Shown: piece by piece, positions 24,774-33,707 of the stretch | Layout of the letters: the number at the start of each line of letters is the position of its first letter | How positions within the stretch are numbered: the stretch's first letter is position 1 | Position numbers and translations under genes: made by a program | The notes under the pieces: model-generated | Seen by the model: only the letters and a program-made list of their open reading frames with translations | What the model was told of the DNA's origin: nothing | Database searches by the model: none | NCBI RefSeq assembly: GCF_022760835.1 | Contig: NZ_JAKTNQ010000006.1 | Span: 1 to 64,000, forward strand | Length of the DNA stretch: 64,000 nucleotides | Source of the DNA: Thermus altitudinis | GTDB lineage: Bacteria > Deinococcota > Deinococci > Deinococcales > Thermaceae | Reading direction: 5' to 3'

Positions 24774-25837
24774 GAAACCCTTGGGCCCAGACGGGAAACT
24801 ACCGCACCTCTTACCGGCAGGACACCAGCATCTTCGCCACCCACCGGGAGCTGGTTTCCTTGCTGCTCTTCCTGGGTTTTCTCCTGGTTCTCCCCCAGTT
24901 CCTCTCCCGAACCCAGGTCTTCATCCTGGACCTGATCCTGGTGTACAGCATCGCGGTCTTGGGGCTCAACATCACCACGGGCTATGCCGGCCTCATCAAC
25001 ATCGGCCAGGCGGCCTTCATGGGGGTGGGGGCCTACACGGCGGCGCTTCTGGCCCCCCAGGGGCTTCCCTTTTGGTTGGTGGTTCCCCTAGGGGGTCTGG
25101 TAGCGGCCTTCTTCGGCTTCCTGGTGGGGATCCCTAGCCTGCGGGTCAAGCACCTTTACCTGGCCCTGGCCACCTTAGCCTTCCAGGTGGTCTTTGAGTG
25201 GACCGTGGGGCACCTGCCCCTTCTGAAGCAGGGCGGGGCCATGGACATGCCCCGGGCCAGCTTCCTGGGGTATGAGGCGGGTTTTCGCAACCACTTTCAC
25301 TTTTGGTACTACGTCGCCTTGGCCATCTTGGTGATCCTGGCCCTCTTCTTCCGCAACCTGCTTCGCACCCGCTACGGGAGGGCTTTGGTGGCGGTGCGGG
25401 ATAACGACCGGGCCGCGGACGCCATGGGCATGGACCCGGGCCGCACCAAGCTCTTCGCCTTTGCCCTGGGCGCTTTTTACGCTGGGGTGGCGGGGGTGCT
25501 CTACGCCTACCTTTCCCGGGCCGTGGTCATAGAGGACTATACCTTTGCGGTTTCCATCAAGCTTTTGGCCATGGCCATCGTGGGGGGATTGGGTACCCTG
25601 GTGGGGAGTTTCCTGGGGCCGGCTTTCCTGGAGCTTCTGGACGTGAACATGGAGGCGCTTTCCAACCTCATCAAGGCCCTGGGGTTCAGCGTGGCGGGGG
25701 TGGACGTGGCCAGCGCCCTCAGGCCCTTGGCCTTTGGCCTCATCATCGTCCTCTTCCTCATGTTTGAGCCCAGGGGGCTTTACAACTGGTGGCGCCTGGT
25801 GCGAAGCTACTTCCGCACCTGGCCCTTCAAGTACTAG
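24770..25837 (+). CDS. livM: LivM-type ABC transporter permease
   Basis: Second permease subunit. The protein has 355 residues and nine or ten hydrophobic segments after a hydrophilic N-terminus of about 25 residues. The family motif LGLNITTGYAGLINIGQAAFMGVGAY spans about 63-88. Translation is coupled to livH by ATGA. The C-terminus ends ...FRTWPFKY. A short hairpin at 25839-25859 separates it from the binding-protein gene. Confidence 0.93.
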   Translation: MRNPWAQTGNYRTSYRQDTSIFATHRELVSLLLFLGFLLVLPQFLSRTQVFILDLILVYSIAVLGLNITTGYAGLINIGQAAFMGVGAYTAALLAPQGLPFWLVVPLGGLVAAFFGFLVGIPSLRVKHLYLALATLAFQVVFEWTVGHLPLLKQGGAMDMPRASFLGYEAGFRNHFHFWYYVALAILVILALFFRNLLRTRYGRALVAVRDNDRAADAMGMDPGRTKLFAFALGAFYAGVAGVLYAYLSRAVVIEDYTFAVSIKLLAMAIVGGLGTLVGSFLGPAFLELLDVNMEALSNLIKALGFSVAGVDVASALRPLAFGLIIVLFLMFEPRGLYNWWRLVRSYFRTWPFKY

Positions 25838-25838
25838 G

Positions 25839-25859
25839 CAACCCCCCCTTATGGGGTTG
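25839..25859 (+). terminator. Intercistronic hairpin, livM to binding protein
   Basis: CAACCCC and GGGGTTG pair with a 7-base loop (CCCTTAT). No T-tract follows. It probably protects or separates message segments rather than ending transcription. Confidence 0.4.
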
Positions 25860-25878
25860 GCAATGGGAGGTGAGCGAG

Positions 25879-27081
25879 ATGCGAAAGGTTTGGTTGGGTC
25901 TTGTAGCCATGGCGGGGCTGGCCTTGGGCCAGCAGCAGGTGACCATCCTGTGGTCGGGGGCCATCACCGGTCCCACCTCGGATGCGGGGGCGCCTTATGC
26001 CGCGGGGGTAGAGGACTACTGTAAGTACGCCAATGAAAGAAAGCTCATCCCGGGGGTGGTGCTGAACTGCCTGGTACGGGACGACCAGTACAACAACGCC
26101 AACACCCAGCGCTTCTTTGAGGAGGCCCTGGACCGTTTCAAGATCCCGGTTTTCCTCTCCTACGCCACCGGGGCCAACCTGCAGCTGAAGTCCTTGATCC
26201 AAGAGGTAAAGGTCCCCACCATTCCCGCCTCCATGCACGTGGAGCTCATTGACCCCCCCAACAACGAGTACTTCTTCATCCCCACCACCACCTACTCCGA
26301 GCAGGTGGTGGCCCTTTTGGAGTACATCGCCAAGCAGAAGAAGGGGGCCAAGGTGGCCCTAGTGGTCCACCCCTCGCCCTTTGGCCGGGCCCCGGTGGCC
26401 GATGCCCGCAAGGCGGCGGCCCAGCTTGGCCTGCAGATCGTGGACGTGCAGGAGGTGGGGGCGGGGAACCTGGACAACACCGCCCTCCTCAAGCGCTTTG
26501 AGGCGGCAGGGGTGGAGTTCATCGTGCACCAGAATGTGGCCGGGCCGGTGGCCAACATCCTTAAGGATGCCAAGCGCCTGGGGCTGGACAAGAAGATCAA
26601 GCAGCTTGGGGCCCACTACACGGGCGGCCCTGACCTCATCAACCTGGCGGGAGATGCGGCGGAGGGGTTCTTGTGGGCCACCAGCTTCTACATGTACCAC
26701 GAGGACACCCCGGGTATCCGTTTGCAGAAGGAGCTGGGGGAGAAGTACAAGCGTTCCCAGGCCATCGTGGAGAGCGTGAACTACACCAACGGCATGCTGG
26801 CCACCGCCATCGCGGTGGAAGCCATGCGCCGGGCCCAGGAGCGGTTCAAGCGCATCACTGGGGAGACGGTCTACCAGGCCCTCATTGGCATGAACGGCCC
26901 CAACGCCTTTAAGCCGGGCTTTGCCGTTTCCACCAAGCAGGGCATTGAGATTGACTTCACCAAGACGGAGCGTACCGGGGCGGAGGGCTTGAGGATCCTC
27001 GAGGCCAAGGGCGGCCGCTTTGTCCCCATCACCGAGCCCTTCACCTCGGCCCTCTTCCGCAAGGTGCACTACGGCAAGTAG
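25879..27081 (+). CDS. livK: Periplasmic substrate-binding protein (type 1 PBP)
   Basis: Periplasmic binding protein of the transporter. The protein has 400 residues. The signal peptide MRKVWLGLVAMAGLALG is followed by QQQVTILWSGAITGP, with no lipobox cysteine, so it should be soluble in the periplasm. The two-lobe Leu/Ile/Val-binding fold is suggested by spaced Rossmann-like segments. The ATG at 25879 follows GGGAGGTGAGCG; an upstream in-frame ATG lies in livM. Hairpins on both sides suggest that its mRNA is stabilised to give excess binding protein. The ligand is unknown. The acyl-CoA synthetase in the operon argues for an organic acid as well as amino acids. Confidence 0.9.
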   Translation: MRKVWLGLVAMAGLALGQQQVTILWSGAITGPTSDAGAPYAAGVEDYCKYANERKLIPGVVLNCLVRDDQYNNANTQRFFEEALDRFKIPVFLSYATGANLQLKSLIQEVKVPTIPASMHVELIDPPNNEYFFIPTTTYSEQVVALLEYIAKQKKGAKVALVVHPSPFGRAPVADARKAAAQLGLQIVDVQEVGAGNLDNTALLKRFEAAGVEFIVHQNVAGPVANILKDAKRLGLDKKIKQLGAHYTGGPDLINLAGDAAEGFLWATSFYMYHEDTPGIRLQKELGEKYKRSQAIVESVNYTNGMLATAIAVEAMRRAQERFKRITGETVYQALIGMNGPNAFKPGFAVSTKQGIEIDFTKTERTGAEGLRILEAKGGRFVPITEPFTSALFRKVHYGK

Positions 27082-27089
27082 TCCGTTAG

Positions 27090-27111
27090 GCCCGGGGGGC
27101 AACCCCCGGGC
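27090..27111 (+). terminator. Strong intercistronic hairpin, binding protein to livF
   Basis: The 9-bp arms GCCCGGGGG and CCCCCGGGC close a GCAA (GNRA-type) loop. ATTCCTTTC follows, a weak T-rich tail. It could act as an mRNA 3' stabiliser or partial terminator before livF at 27124. Confidence 0.6.
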
Positions 27112-27123
27112 ATTCCTTTCGCC

Positions 27124-27954
27124 ATGAGCCTGAACCCCACACGCCCCGAAGACTTAGGCCCCATCCTCCTTTTGGTCAACAACATCGAGGTGGTCTACCA
27201 CGACATCATCCAGGTGCTCCGCGGTGTTTCCCTAAAGGTGCCCGAAGGGCGCATCACCGCCCTCTTAGGCCCTAACGGGGCGGGGAAGACCACCACCTTG
27301 AGGGCCATCTCCGGCCTCCTCATCCCCGAGGATGGGGAGGTGGTGAGGGGGGAGATCCTCTACCAGGGGAAGCCCATCCATAACCGCCCCCCCGAGGAGA
27401 TCGTGCGGATGGGGATCGTGCAGGTGCTGGAAGGCCGCCGGGTCTTTAAGCACCTCACGGTGGAGGAAAACCTCTGGGTGGGCACCCTGACCCGAAAGGC
27501 CGTGCGCCTAAAGGAGGAACTGGAGCGCATCTACCACTACTTCCCCCGCCTGGCGGACCTCCGCAACCGCTTGGCTGGGTACTGCTCAGGGGGGGAGCAG
27601 CAGATGATCGCCATCGGTAGGGCCCTCCTAGCCAGGCCGCGCCTCCTCCTCCTGGACGAGCCTTCCTTGGGCCTGGCTCCCCTTTTGGTGCGGGAGATCT
27701 TTGACATCGTGGCCCGGGTGAATGCGGAGGAAGGGGTTACGGTCTTGGTGGTGGAGCAGAACGCCCGGGTGGCCCTTTCCATTGCCCACTACGGCTACAT
27801 CATGGAAACGGGCCGGATCGTGCTGGAAGGGGACCGGGAGTACTTGCTGGAAAACCCCGACGTGCAGGAGTTCTACCTGGGGGTGGCCAAGGGGGGTGGG
27901 CGGAAAAGCTTTAAAGAGGTCAAGGCCTACAAGCGGCGAAAGCGGTTCATGTAG
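27124..27954 (+). CDS. livF: LivF-type ABC transporter ATPase
   Basis: Second ATPase of the transporter. The protein has 276 residues. Walker [10 protein letters not shown] is at 49-57, the signature CSGGEQQMIAIGRAL near 152-166, Walker B LLLLDEPSLGLAPL, and the H-loop in VVEQNARVALSI. A basic C-terminal tail (KSFKEVKAYKRRKRF) extends beyond the usual LivF end. It is the last gene of the operon. Expression may be reduced relative to the binding protein by the hairpin at 27090. Confidence 0.92.
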   Translation: MSLNPTRPEDLGPILLLVNNIEVVYHDIIQVLRGVSLKVPEGRITALLGPNGAGKTTTLRAISGLLIPEDGEVVRGEILYQGKPIHNRPPEEIVRMGIVQVLEGRRVFKHLTVEENLWVGTLTRKAVRLKEELERIYHYFPRLADLRNRLAGYCSGGEQQMIAIGRALLARPRLLLLDEPSLGLAPLLVREIFDIVARVNAEEGVTVLVVEQNARVALSIAHYGYIMETGRIVLEGDREYLLENPDVQEFYLGVAKGGGRKSFKEVKAYKRRKRFM

Positions 27955-28014
27955 CCCGTTTGCGCGCAAGGAGCCCCCTCCTGTAAGGGAAGGCCAGGAA
28001 GCCGCCCGGCCCGC

Positions 28015-28020
28015 TATCAT
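28015..28020 (+). promoter_or_regulatory. -10 box (TATCAT) of rluD-like gene
   Basis: TATCAT ends 7 bases before the ATG at 28028. This decides the start in favour of 28028 over the in-frame ATG at 28019, which overlaps the box. Confidence 0.55.
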
Positions 28021-28027
28021 GAGGGGG

Positions 28028-28969
28028 ATGGTGCGCTTTCGTGCCGAGGGGGTGCGCCTGGACCAGGCGGTGGCCGAGGCCTGTGGGGTGAGCCGCAGCC
28101 GGGCCCAGGAGTGGATCGCCCAGGGCCGGGTCCAGGTGGGGGAGAAGGTGGTGGCGAAGGCCTCCTACCGCCTTAAGGGGGAGGAGGTCCAGGTGTTCCC
28201 CGAGGAGGACAAGCCCTTCGTGCTTCCGGAGGACCTCCCTCTCCCCGTGCTCTATGAGGACGAGGACCTCCTGGTCCTCAACAAGCCCGCAGGCCTCCTC
28301 ACCCACCCGGCCCCTGGGGTCTACACGGGTACCGTGGTGAACGCCCTTTTGGGCCGGCATTTCCCCCTCGAGGAGGCCGAGGCCTCCCGCCCCGAGCTGG
28401 TGCGCCCGGGCATTGTGCACCGCTTGGACAAGGATACCAGCGGGGTCTTGGTGGTGGCTAAGCACCCAGGGGCCCACGAGGCCCTGGCCAAGGCTTTCCG
28501 CGACCGGTTGGTGATGAAGCGCTACCTGGCCATCACCGAAGGGCATCCCCGGGAAGGGACCCTCATCGCCCCCATCGGCCGCCATCCCGTGGAGCGGCAC
28601 AAGATGCATGTCGGGGGGATTGCGCCTCGGTATGCGGAGACCGAGTTTCGCATCCTGGCCACGGCGGGGGCGTTGGCCCTGGTGGAGGCCCGGCCCCATA
28701 CGGGGCGCACCCACCAGATCCGCGTCCACCTGAAGCATTTGCAGGCCCCTATCCTGGGGGATGCGGTCTACGGGCGGCTAAGCCCCCACATCCCGCGCCA
28801 GGCCCTCCATGCCTATGAGCTCCGCTTCCCCCACCCCCGCACCGGCCGCATCCTGGAGTTCCAGGCCCCGGTGCCCGCCGATATGGTCCAGGCCTGGGAG
28901 GGGGTGGGGGGGAGGTGGCCGGCGGGTATACGATTGGAGGCGCTCCAGGCCCTAGGCCAAGGCCAGTAG
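28028..28969 (+). CDS. rluD: RluD-type 23S rRNA pseudouridine synthase
   Basis: Pseudouridine synthase of the RsuA/RluD group, probably modifying 23S rRNA helix 69. The protein has 313 residues. An N-terminal S4 RNA-binding domain (about 5-60) precedes the catalytic domain with HRLDKDTSG (catalytic D134) and RPHTGRTHQIRVHL. The start at 28028 is taken because TATCAT lies 7 bases before it; 28019 would add three residues. Its last 18 bases overlap the convergent lysN. Whether it is RluD or RluA-like cannot be settled by eye. Confidence 0.92.
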   Translation: MVRFRAEGVRLDQAVAEACGVSRSRAQEWIAQGRVQVGEKVVAKASYRLKGEEVQVFPEEDKPFVLPEDLPLPVLYEDEDLLVLNKPAGLLTHPAPGVYTGTVVNALLGRHFPLEEAEASRPELVRPGIVHRLDKDTSGVLVVAKHPGAHEALAKAFRDRLVMKRYLAITEGHPREGTLIAPIGRHPVERHKMHVGGIAPRYAETEFRILATAGALALVEARPHTGRTHQIRVHLKHLQAPILGDAVYGRLSPHIPRQALHAYELRFPHPRTGRILEFQAPVPADMVQAWEGVGGRWPAGIRLEALQALGQGQ

Positions 28970-30145
28970 GCCTTTTAGCGCCTTCCCCAGTCGGCGGATT
29001 CCCTCCTGGATCCGCTCCCCGTCCAAGGTGGCGTAGGAAAGCCTTAAGGTATTCTCCCCGCCCCCGTTGGCAAAGAAGGCTCCGCCAGGCACGAAGGCCA
29101 CGTTTTCCTCTATGGCCCTTGCGAAAAGAGCCTCGGCGGATAGGCCTTCGGGCAGGGTCATCCAGACGAACATCCCCCCCTTGGGCCGGGTGTAGGCCAC
29201 CTCCTTGGGCATCTCCTTCCCCAGGGCCTCCAGCATGGCCTGGGCCTTGGCCCTATAGGTGGCGCGGATCCTTGCCAGGCGCTCGGGGAAGCCCTCCTTC
29301 ACCAGCTCGTGCACCAGGATCTGGTTGAGGACCGGGGTGTGCAGGTCCACCCCTTGCTTGGCCTGGGTCAGTTTGCGGATGACCTCCGGTTGGGCTACGA
29401 CAAAGGCCACCCGAAGGCCCGGGGCCAGCACCTTGGAGAAGCTGCTGAGGTAAATGACCCCGGGATAGCCCACCTCCCGGGAAAGCTCAAAGAGGCTAGG
29501 CAGGCGGGTTTCTCCGAAGTAAAGCTCCCGGTACGCATCGTCCTCCACCAGGATGAGGCCCTGCTCCATGGCCAGTTCCAAAAGGCCTTTGCGGGCTTCC
29601 AGGGGCATTAGGCCCCCGGAGGGGTTTTGGAAGGAGGGGATGAGGTAGAGGAAACGGGGCTCTTCCCGGGCCAGGACCCTTTCCAAGGCTCCTAAGTCCG
29701 GGCCTTCCTCCCCTGCCGGCACCGTGAGGAAGCGGGGACCATAGGCCCGGAAGGCCTGGATGGCCCCCATGTAGCTGGGGGCTTCCAGCAGCACGGGGCT
29801 TCCCTCGTCCAGAAAGACCTTGCCCAAGAGGTCCAGGGCCTGCTGGCTTCCCGTGGTGATGAGGACCTCTTCCAGGCTGACCCCAAGCCAGTCCGCCACC
29901 CAGGCCCTTAAGGGGGTGTATCCCTCCGTGGGGCCATACTGCAGGGCCACCTCGCCCTTTTCCCTGAGGATTTCCGCTGCCTTTTCTGCCGCCTCCTCCT
30001 TGGGGAAAAGCTCAGGGGCAGGAAGCCCCCCGGCAAAGCTCAGGATGCCGGGGCGCTGGGTGAGTTTTAGCAGCTCGCGGATGGTGGAGGCCTGGATGCG
30101 CCCTGCCCGCTCGCCAAAACGGGTATTCCAGTCCAGGGTTTTCAC
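28952..30145 (-). CDS. lysN: LysN-type aminotransferase (2-aminoadipate)
   Basis: PLP-dependent class I/II aminotransferase, closely like T. thermophilus LysN, which forms 2-aminoadipate in lysine synthesis by the AAA route and also acts on branched and aromatic amino acids. The protein has 397 residues. SFAGGLPAPELFP is at 36-48, the PLP lysine K238 is in SSFSKVLAPGLR, and NTLRLSYAT lies near the end. The start is GTG at 30145, 6 bases after TAGAAT, so the message is probably leaderless. It is downstream of dgt by 25 bases. Confidence 0.93.
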   Translation of the reverse strand: MKTLDWNTRFGERAGRIQASTIRELLKLTQRPGILSFAGGLPAPELFPKEEAAEKAAEILREKGEVALQYGPTEGYTPLRAWVADWLGVSLEEVLITTGSQQALDLLGKVFLDEGSPVLLEAPSYMGAIQAFRAYGPRFLTVPAGEEGPDLGALERVLAREEPRFLYLIPSFQNPSGGLMPLEARKGLLELAMEQGLILVEDDAYRELYFGETRLPSLFELSREVGYPGVIYLSSFSKVLAPGLRVAFVVAQPEVIRKLTQAKQGVDLHTPVLNQILVHELVKEGFPERLARIRATYRAKAQAMLEALGKEMPKEVAYTRPKGGMFVWMTLPEGLSAEALFARAIEENVAFVPGGAFFANGGGENTLRLSYATLDGERIQEGIRRLGKALKGLLALA

Positions 30146-30151
30146 CCACCC

Positions 30152-30157
30152 ATTCTA
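30152..30157 (-). promoter_or_regulatory. -10 box (TAGAAT) of lysN
   Basis: TAGAAT on the minus strand ends 6 bases before the GTG at 30145, so lysN can be transcribed apart from dgt. Confidence 0.55.
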
Positions 30158-30170
30158 GCGCTTAGGGCCC

Positions 30171-31301
30171 TCAGGGAAAGAGCTTTCGGTAGGCCTCGAG
30201 GGCGTACCGGTCCGTCATGCCGGCGATGTAGTCGCAGACTGCCCGTTCCAAGCCCCCTTTGGGGATCCGGGCCTGGACCTCTTTGGGGAGGATTTCCGGG
30301 TAACGGGTATAGGTGTGGAAAAGCTGTTCTAGAACTATTTCCGCCTTGCGCCGTTCCCTTAGGACCTCAGGGTGGCGGTAGAAACGCTCCCTGAGAAACC
30401 CTTTCAACTCCTGGTGGGCCTGCTCGGCCTCCGGGGTGAGGCGGGCCAGGCGCTGGGAGTGCCGGCGTACCTCTTCGGCGCTCCTTACCCCCGCCCGTTC
30501 CACCTCCTGGTGGATGGCCTCTATGGCAGCGGTGATGAGGAACCCCAGGAGTTGGCGCACCAGGATGCGGCGGGAAAGCTCGGTGAGCCGGGAGAGGTCC
30601 AAGCCTTCTTCCTGGGCCAGCTCCTGCAGAAAGGGGACCTCGGTAAGCTCCTCGGGGCGGAGGAGGCCGCTACGGAGGCCGTCGTCCAGGTCGTGGGCGG
30701 CGTAGGCGATGGCGTCGGAGAGATCCACCACCTGGGCCTCGAGGGTACCCTTCCCCGGGTATTCGGCCTTGAAACCGGTATCGTAGGCGGCCTCGTGGGT
30801 GGCGATACCCTCCAGGACCTCGTAGGTGAGGTTAAGGCCCTGGAAGCTGGGGTAGCGGACCTCTAGCTCGGTGAGGATCCGGAGGGCTTGGGCGTTGTGC
30901 TCAAACCCCCCGTGCCCCTGCATCAGGCCATTCAGGACCTTCTCCCCCGTGTGGCCGAAGGGCGGGTGGCCCAGGTCGTGGGAAAGGGCGATGGCCTCGG
31001 TGAGGTCCTCGTTGAGGCCTAAGGCCCGGGCGATGGAACGGGCCACCTGGACCACCTCGAGGGTATGGGTCAGGCGGGTGCGGTAGTAGTCCCCGGCCCA
31101 GTTGGGGAAGACCTGGGTCTTGTACTCCAGGCGGCGGAAGGCGGTGGTGTGCAGGATGCGGTCCCGGTCCTTCTGGTAAGGGGTGCGGTAGGGGGACTCG
31201 GGCTCCGGGTGCTGCCTTCCCCGGGTGTCCCGGGCCTTTTGCGCATAGGGGGCCAGGCGCTGGGCCTCCTCCTCCAGAAGCCTTTCCCGGTCTATCAGCA
31301 T
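30171..31301 (-). CDS. dgt: dGTP/dNTP triphosphohydrolase (HD domain)
   Basis: HD-domain deoxynucleoside triphosphohydrolase releasing tripolyphosphate from dNTPs. The protein has 376 residues. Metal ligands include H79 in RLTHTLEV, H108-D109 in LSHDLGHPPFGHTGE, and a later D in VVDLSDAIAYAAHDLDD. N-terminal RDRILHTTAFRRL is also typical. A relative from T. thermophilus is known as a dNTPase activated by mixed dNTPs. The ATG at 31301 directly abuts the fabF stop (31302), so it is read as part of the fab transcript. Confidence 0.95.
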   Translation of the reverse strand: MLIDRERLLEEEAQRLAPYAQKARDTRGRQHPEPESPYRTPYQKDRDRILHTTAFRRLEYKTQVFPNWAGDYYRTRLTHTLEVVQVARSIARALGLNEDLTEAIALSHDLGHPPFGHTGEKVLNGLMQGHGGFEHNAQALRILTELEVRYPSFQGLNLTYEVLEGIATHEAAYDTGFKAEYPGKGTLEAQVVDLSDAIAYAAHDLDDGLRSGLLRPEELTEVPFLQELAQEEGLDLSRLTELSRRILVRQLLGFLITAAIEAIHQEVERAGVRSAEEVRRHSQRLARLTPEAEQAHQELKGFLRERFYRHPEVLRERRKAEIVLEQLFHTYTRYPEILPKEVQARIPKGGLERAVCDYIAGMTDRYALEAYRKLFP

Positions 31302-32528
31302 CTAAACCCGTTTGAAGAGCAGGACGGCGTTTTGCCCGCCGAAGGCGAAGGAGTTGGAGAGGGCGTAGGTCACCTTGGCCTCCCGGGGCTCGGGCACGAA
31401 GTCCAGGTCCAGCTCGGGGTCGGGGTCCTCCAGGTTGATGGTGGGGGGGATGACCCCGTGGTAGAGGGCCTGCGCCGTGGCGATGGCCTCAATCCCTCCC
31501 GCGGCCCCCAGGAGGTGGCCGGTCATGCTCTTGGTGCTGGAGACCATAAGCCTTTTGGCGTGCTCCCCAAAGACCTCCTTGATGGCCAGGACCTCGGCCC
31601 GGTCCCCCACGGGGGTGGAGGTGCCGTGGGCGTTGATGTAGCCCACCGCCTCGGGGTCCACTCGGGCATCCCAGAGGGCGCGGCGCATGGCCAAGGCGGC
31701 GCCTTTGCCCTCGGGGTGGGGCTCGGTGATGTGGTGGGCGTCGGCGCTCCGGCCAAAGCCCACCAGTTCGGCGTAGATCCTGGCGCCCCGCTTTTTGGCG
31801 TGCTCGTACTCTTCCAGCACCAAGACCCCCGCTCCTTCCCCCATCACGAAGCCATCCCGGCTTAGGGTGAAGGGGCGGCTGGCCTTTTGGGGTTCCTCGT
31901 TCCGGGTGGAAAGGGCCCGCATCACGGCAAAGGCCCCGATGGCCATGGGGGTGATGGCGGCCTCGGTGCCCCCAGCCAGCACGATGTCCGCTTCCCCCAG
32001 CTGGATCATGCGCAAGGCGTTGCCGATGGCATCCGAGCCCGTGGCGCAGGCGGTGACCGCGGTGGAGCTCGGTCCCATGAAGCCATAGCGCATGGCGATG
32101 TGGGCCGAGGCCATGTTGGCGATCATCATGGGGATGAAAAAGGGGCTGATGCGGTTTGGGCCCCGCTCCAGGAAGACCTTGCTCTGGGCCTCCCAGGTCT
32201 CCATGCCCCCGATACCCGTGCCCACCAGGGTCCCCACCCGCTCGGGGTCTAGGGCCCCGGGCTCCAGCCCCGCATCCTTAAGGGCCAGCTCCGCCGCGAT
32301 CAGGGCGTACTGGACGAAGCGGTCCAGCCGCCGGAGTTCCTTTTTGTCTAGGAACGCCTCTGGGTTGACGTCCACCTCGGCGGCGATGCGCACCGGCAAG
32401 GTGGAGGCATCAAAGCGGGTGATGGGGCGCACCCCGCTTCTCCCGGCAAGTTGGGCCTTGTGGTAGGCTTCGGCCCCCACGCCGATGGGGGTTAAGGGGC
32501 CGAGGCCGGTGATGACCACGCGTCGCAT
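31302..32528 (-). CDS. fabF: 3-oxoacyl-ACP synthase II
   Basis: Condensing enzyme that elongates acyl-ACP with malonyl-ACP in type II fatty acid synthesis. The protein has 408 residues. The Cys-His-His triad is C161 ([11 protein letters not shown]), H301 ([11 protein letters not shown]) and H338 ([12 protein letters not shown]). The ATG at 32528 is 6 bases after TATACT, so the gene has a private leaderless promoter, and a hairpin lies between it and acpP. The dgt gene follows directly. Confidence 0.97.
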   Translation of the reverse strand: MRRVVITGLGPLTPIGVGAEAYHKAQLAGRSGVRPITRFDASTLPVRIAAEVDVNPEAFLDKKELRRLDRFVQYALIAAELALKDAGLEPGALDPERVGTLVGTGIGGMETWEAQSKVFLERGPNRISPFFIPMMIANMASAHIAMRYGFMGPSSTAVTACATGSDAIGNALRMIQLGEADIVLAGGTEAAITPMAIGAFAVMRALSTRNEEPQKASRPFTLSRDGFVMGEGAGVLVLEEYEHAKKRGARIYAELVGFGRSADAHHITEPHPEGKGAALAMRRALWDARVDPEAVGYINAHGTSTPVGDRAEVLAIKEVFGEHAKRLMVSSTKSMTGHLLGAAGGIEAIATAQALYHGVIPPTINLEDPDPELDLDFVPEPREAKVTYALSNSFAFGGQNAVLLFKRV

Positions 32529-32534
32529 GGGGGT

Positions 32535-32540
32535 AGTATA
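32535..32540 (-). promoter_or_regulatory. -10 box (TATACT) of fabF
   Basis: TATACT on the minus strand ends 6 bases before the fabF ATG (32528). The -35 region is weak. Confidence 0.6.
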
Positions 32541-32634
32541 CCGAAAGGAGCCAGGGAAAGGAGAAAGGGCGCGCGGATGCGCCCTCCTCGAGGCTCTAGT
32601 ACCCGTGCCCTCTCCCCTAGGGATTTACCGGGGC

Positions 32635-32662
32635 CCCCACCTTGGCCAAAACCAGGGTGGGG
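32635..32662. repeat. Hairpin repeat, copy A (acpP-fabF gap)
   Basis: CCCCACCTTGG and CCAGGGTGGGG form an 11-pair stem with one T.G pair when read on the plus strand, and a CCAAAA loop. The flank TTTACCGGGGC is shared with copies at 62803 and 62846. It lies just 3' of the acpP stop and may act as a terminator or 3'-end hairpin. Confidence 0.7.
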
Positions 32663-32673
32663 CGGGGTAAAGC

Positions 32674-32916
32674 CTAGCCCAGCTTGGCCTGGATGAAGGC
32701 CACCGCATCCTTAACCGTGCGGATCTTTTCCGCCTCCTCGTCGGAGATCTCCAGGCCGAACTCGTCCTCCAGGCCCATGATCAGCTCCACGGTGTCCAGG
32801 CTGTCCGCCCCCAGGTCCTCAATGAAGCGGGCCTCGAGGGTGACTTTCTCCGGCTCCACCGAGAGCTTTTCCGCGATAACCGCCTTGACCTTTTCAAAGA
32901 TTTCCTGCTCCGTCAT
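32674..32916 (-). CDS. acpP: Acyl carrier protein
   Basis: An 80-residue acyl carrier protein. The phosphopantetheine serine is S39 in [12 protein letters not shown], and the protein is acidic and helical as expected. The ATG at 32916 follows GGGAGG; a longer frame to 33000 has no support. It sits between fabG and fabF in the fab cluster and probably has an extra promoter (TAAAAT at 32939-32934, minus strand), fitting its need for high expression. Confidence 0.97.
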   Translation of the reverse strand: MTEQEIFEKVKAVIAEKLSVEPEKVTLEARFIEDLGADSLDTVELIMGLEDEFGLEISDEEAEKIRTVKDAVAFIQAKLG

Positions 32917-32933
32917 GAAAACCTCCCTTGGGG

Positions 32934-32939
32934 ATTTTA
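32934..32939 (-). promoter_or_regulatory. Probable -10 box (TAAAAT) of acpP
   Basis: TAAAAT lies 17 bases before the acpP ATG, with a GGGAGG ribosome site between. A short CGGGG/CCCCG hairpin (32943-32957) lies just upstream. No good -35 is visible. Confidence 0.4.
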
Positions 32940-32969
32940 CCACGGGGTCTAGCCCCGGGCCTGGCCCCC

Positions 32970-33707
32970 TCAATGGGGGGTGAGCCCCCCGTCCACGCAC
33001 AGGGTCTGGCCGGTGATGTACCCGGCGGCCTCGGAGACCAAGAAGGCCACGGCCTCGGCCACCTCCTCCGGGCGGCCAAAGCGGCCTGCGGGGATGCTCT
33101 TCAGGTAGGCCTCTTGGACTTCTTTGGGAAGCTTTCCCGTCATCTCCGTTTCTATGAACCCCGGGGCCACCGCGTTCACCGTGATCCCCCTGGCGGCGTA
33201 CTCCTTGGCCACCGCCCGGGTGAAGCCGATGAGCCCCGCCTTGGAGGCCACGTAGTTGGCCTGGCCGGGGTTGCCCAGGATGCCCACCACGCTGGTGATG
33301 TTCACGATGCGCCCGAAGCGGGCCTTCATCATGAGCTTGATGGCCTCGCGGGTGGTGCGGAAGACCGCGGAGAGGTTGGCCTCGAGGACCGCCTCCCAGT
33401 CCTCGTCCTTCATGCGGATGAGGAGGGTGTCCCGGGTGATGCCGGCGTTGTTCACCAGGGTGTCCAGCCCGCCCAGGATCTCCGCCGCGGCGTGGACCAA
33501 ACCCGTGGCGGCTTCCGCCTCCAGGAGGTTGGCCCCCAGGACCCCCACCAGGGGGCTACCCAGCCTCCTGGCCTCCTCCGCCACCTCTTCCGCCTTCTCC
33601 CGGTTCTGGCCGTAGTGGATCACCAAGGCGTAGCCTTCCTGGGCCAGCCTCAGGGCGATGGCCCGGCCGATGCCCCGGCTGGCCCCTGTCACCAGTGCCT
33701 TACGCAT
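32970..33707 (-). CDS. fabG: 3-oxoacyl-ACP reductase
   Basis: NADPH-dependent reductase of fatty acid elongation, short-chain dehydrogenase family. The protein has 245 residues. The cofactor loop TGASRGIG is at 7-14, NNAG at 86-89, and the catalytic set is S139, Y152 and K156 (ITSV...NYVASK). Its ATG overlaps the fabD stop by 8 bases, so translation is coupled. Confidence 0.97.
   Translation of the reverse strand: MRKALVTGASRGIGRAIALRLAQEGYALVIHYGQNREKAEEVAEEARRLGSPLVGVLGANLLEAEAATGLVHAAAEILGGLDTLVNNAGITRDTLLIRMKDEDWEAVLEANLSAVFRTTREAIKLMMKARFGRIVNITSVVGILGNPGQANYVASKAGLIGFTRAVAKEYAARGITVNAVAPGFIETEMTGKLPKEVQEAYLKSIPAGRFGRPEEVAEAVAFLVSEAAGYITGQTLCVDGGLTPH

Noticed and set aside
27960-27969. 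TTGCGCGCAA palindrome after livF as an operator
   Set aside because: Ten-base palindromes of G and C are expected often in this composition, and it is not placed over a recognisable promoter.
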